Origin: Ferruginibacter sp.
GTDB taxonomy: Bacteria > Bacteroidota > Bacteroidia > Chitinophagales > Chitinophagaceae
Reading direction: 5' to 3'
Assembly: GCA_025352435.1 (NCBI GenBank)
Contig: JANXTN010000136.1
Location: 1-16,823 of the forward strand
Length of the DNA stretch: 16,823 nt
Below, in pieces: positions 15,860-16,823 of the stretch. Both the position numbers and the translations under genes were made by a program. The notes below the pieces were generated by a model, which did not search any database, was not told where the DNA came from, and was given only the letters and a program-made list of their open reading frames with translations. Each line of letters begins with the position of its first letter. The stretch's first letter is position 1.

Positions 15860-15907
15860 GAGTTTGTCAGTCAGCAAAAATGTCATAAAATTTTACTGGT
15901 ATATTAA

Positions 15908-15925
15908 TTGATGTTTAAACATCAA
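15908..15925. promoter_or_regulatory. perfect 18-bp palindrome upstream of pirin
   Basis: TTGATGTTTAAACATCAA is a perfect inverted repeat ending 10 bp before the pirin ATG. Its position in the 5' leader or promoter suggests a dimeric repressor site, but no regulator gene is next to it. Confidence 0.5.
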
Positions 15926-15935
15926 ATTGATTATT

Positions 15936-16649
15936 ATGAAAACAGTTGTAACAAGAGAGAACGAAAGAGGCACTGCAAACCATGGTTGGTTAAAGCCTGC
16001 ACATTACTTTAGCTTTGGCGGTTGGCAGGATCCTAATAAAATACATTTTGGTGCATTAAGAGTTTTAAATGATGACTGGATTGCGGGTGGTGGTGCATTC
16101 CCTACTCACCCGCATGACAATATGGAGATAGTTACCATACCATTTACAGGTGCATTAAAACACAAAGACAGTACTGGAGGTGCCGGAGTAATACAGGCAG
16201 GCGATGTTCAAATAATGAGTGCCGGCACCGGAGTACAACACAATGAAGCAAATGAATCTGCAACAGAAGCCGTAACACTTTTTCAAACATGGGTATTTCC
16301 AAAAGAGCGCAACATTACTCCAAGATATGACCAACGTACTTTTAATCTAAAAGAAAGAGAAGGAAAATGGCAGATTGTTGTTTCTCCGAGGGAAGAAGAC
16401 AATGCATTATGGATAAACCAGGATGCCCGATTTGCATTAACCAAGATAAAAGCAGGTAACAAAATTTCTTACGAAAATGCATTTGTAGGTAATGGAGTTT
16501 ACTTGGTTGTTATTAATGGTGCCGTGGAAGTAGATGGCGTAAAATATGATAAGAGAGATGCGGTAGGTATTTATGATACGAATAATTTTGATATTAAAGT
16601 ATTGGAAGATGCCGAATTATTGGCAGTAGAAGTTCCCATGGAATTCTAA
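15936..16649 (+). CDS. pirin family protein (bicupin, YhaK/YhhW-like)
   Basis: Cytosolic metal-binding cupin protein of the pirin family. Some members have quercetin 2,3-dioxygenase activity or act as redox-linked regulators; the role here is not known. The 237 residues contain the N-terminal cupin with FGALRVLNDDWI (38-49) and the metal ligands His58 and His60 (PTHPHDNMEIV), then His102 and Glu104 (GVQHNEANES). The second, metal-free cupin domain covers about 145-237. The start ATG at 15936 is preferred to an in-frame TTG at 15927. The length matches YhaK/YhhW-type pirins of about 230. It has its own palindromic upstream site and a downstream terminator, so it is likely monocistronic. Confidence 0.93.
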   Translation: MKTVVTRENERGTANHGWLKPAHYFSFGGWQDPNKIHFGALRVLNDDWIAGGGAFPTHPHDNMEIVTIPFTGALKHKDSTGGAGVIQAGDVQIMSAGTGVQHNEANESATEAVTLFQTWVFPKERNITPRYDQRTFNLKEREGKWQIVVSPREEDNALWINQDARFALTKIKAGNKISYENAFVGNGVYLVVINGAVEVDGVKYDKRDAVGIYDTNNFDIKVLEDAELLAVEVPMEF

Positions 16650-16666
16650 GAGACAATAAAAAAGAG

Positions 16667-16698
16667 GCCGTCTCATTTTTAGAATGAGGCGGTTTTTT
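16667..16698 (+). terminator. rho-independent terminator of the pirin gene
   Basis: GCCGTCTCATT (16667-16677) pairs with AATGAGGCGGT (16683-16693) as an 11-bp stem including G-T wobbles, with a five-base loop, followed by a run of six T. It begins 17 bp after the pirin stop codon. Confidence 0.85.
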
Positions 16699-16778
16699 AA
16701 TTTTTATATTTTCCGTTTTTATTTTTCGAGAACAGGATGATGTGTAGGTCGTGGTATGCTGATTACTTCAAAAACAAG

Positions 16779-16808
16779 AAAAAGAAGCCTTTTTAGGCTG
16801 CTTTTTTT
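16779..16808. terminator. hairpin with T-run near the right edge
   Basis: AAAAAG-A-AGCCT and AGGCT-G-CTTTTT form a stem with one A/G mismatch and a TTTT loop. A/T-runs on both sides would let it terminate in either direction. No complete gene lies between the pirin terminator and this hairpin, so it most likely serves a gene beyond the right edge on the minus strand. The remaining bases at 16699-16823 hold no recognisable coding sequence. Confidence 0.6.
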
Positions 16809-16823
16809 CGAAGATTGTGCGCT

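Noticed and set aside
16716..16823. Open minus-strand frame reaching the right edge
   Set aside because: It reads through the hairpin terminator at 16779-16808 and shows no recognisable motif.

Overview
The window is a stretch of chromosome from an AT-rich member of the Bacteroidota, most likely a Chitinophagaceae-type organism; the lineage is an inference. The evidence is the set of lineage-typical gene forms: an enlarged MraY, a division transpeptidase with a C-terminal PASTA domain, an atypical FtsL, an 83-residue AtpC, and atpD-atpC standing apart from the other ATP synthase genes. Shine-Dalgarno sites are generally absent, and a TAnnTTTG-type promoter element (TAccTTTGC) lies ahead of atpD. 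No rRNA, tRNA, CRISPR array, insertion sequence or phage gene was seen.

Left part (1-7885, all minus strand): the 5' half of a division and cell wall (dcw) cluster, transcribed right to left as mraZ, rsmH, ftsL, ftsI, murE, mraY, murD. murD runs off the left edge. Most junctions are tight: rsmH/ftsL abut, ftsL/ftsI are 9 nt apart, and ftsI/murE overlap by one base. The murE-mraY gap is 124 bp and is filled with AT-rich repeats. MraZ is the transcriptional regulator, RsmH an rRNA methylase, FtsL and FtsI are divisome parts, and MurE, MraY and MurD make and load the peptidoglycan precursor. The 201-bp region upstream of mraZ holds two helically phased arrays of GTG-containing boxes, which are the most interesting regulatory signals here.

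Middle (7886-10982): a membrane sensor histidine kinase on the minus strand with no response regulator in the window, divergent from yqgE/algH (plus), followed by a PlsC-like acyltransferase (plus). A strong hairpin separates the acyltransferase from the convergent ATP synthase pair.

Right-middle (11044-14488): atpC and atpD (minus, atpD upstream), a small lipoprotein of unknown function (plus), and an EamA/DMT-type transporter (minus) whose end overlaps the lipoprotein end by 8 bp.

Right part (14573-16823, plus): mscL (mechanosensitive channel), scpA (condensin subunit) and a pirin-family cupin protein, each apparently its own unit. Hairpins follow mscL and pirin, a perfect palindrome precedes pirin, and another hairpin with a T-run sits near the right edge.

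The gene content is mostly conserved housekeeping. I found no clear new multi-gene system. The points worth a second look are regulatory arrays, intergenic repeat families that invade the atpDC and dcw spacers and the rsmH 5' end, several non-ATG starts (murD apparently CTG), and lineage-specific protein insertions.
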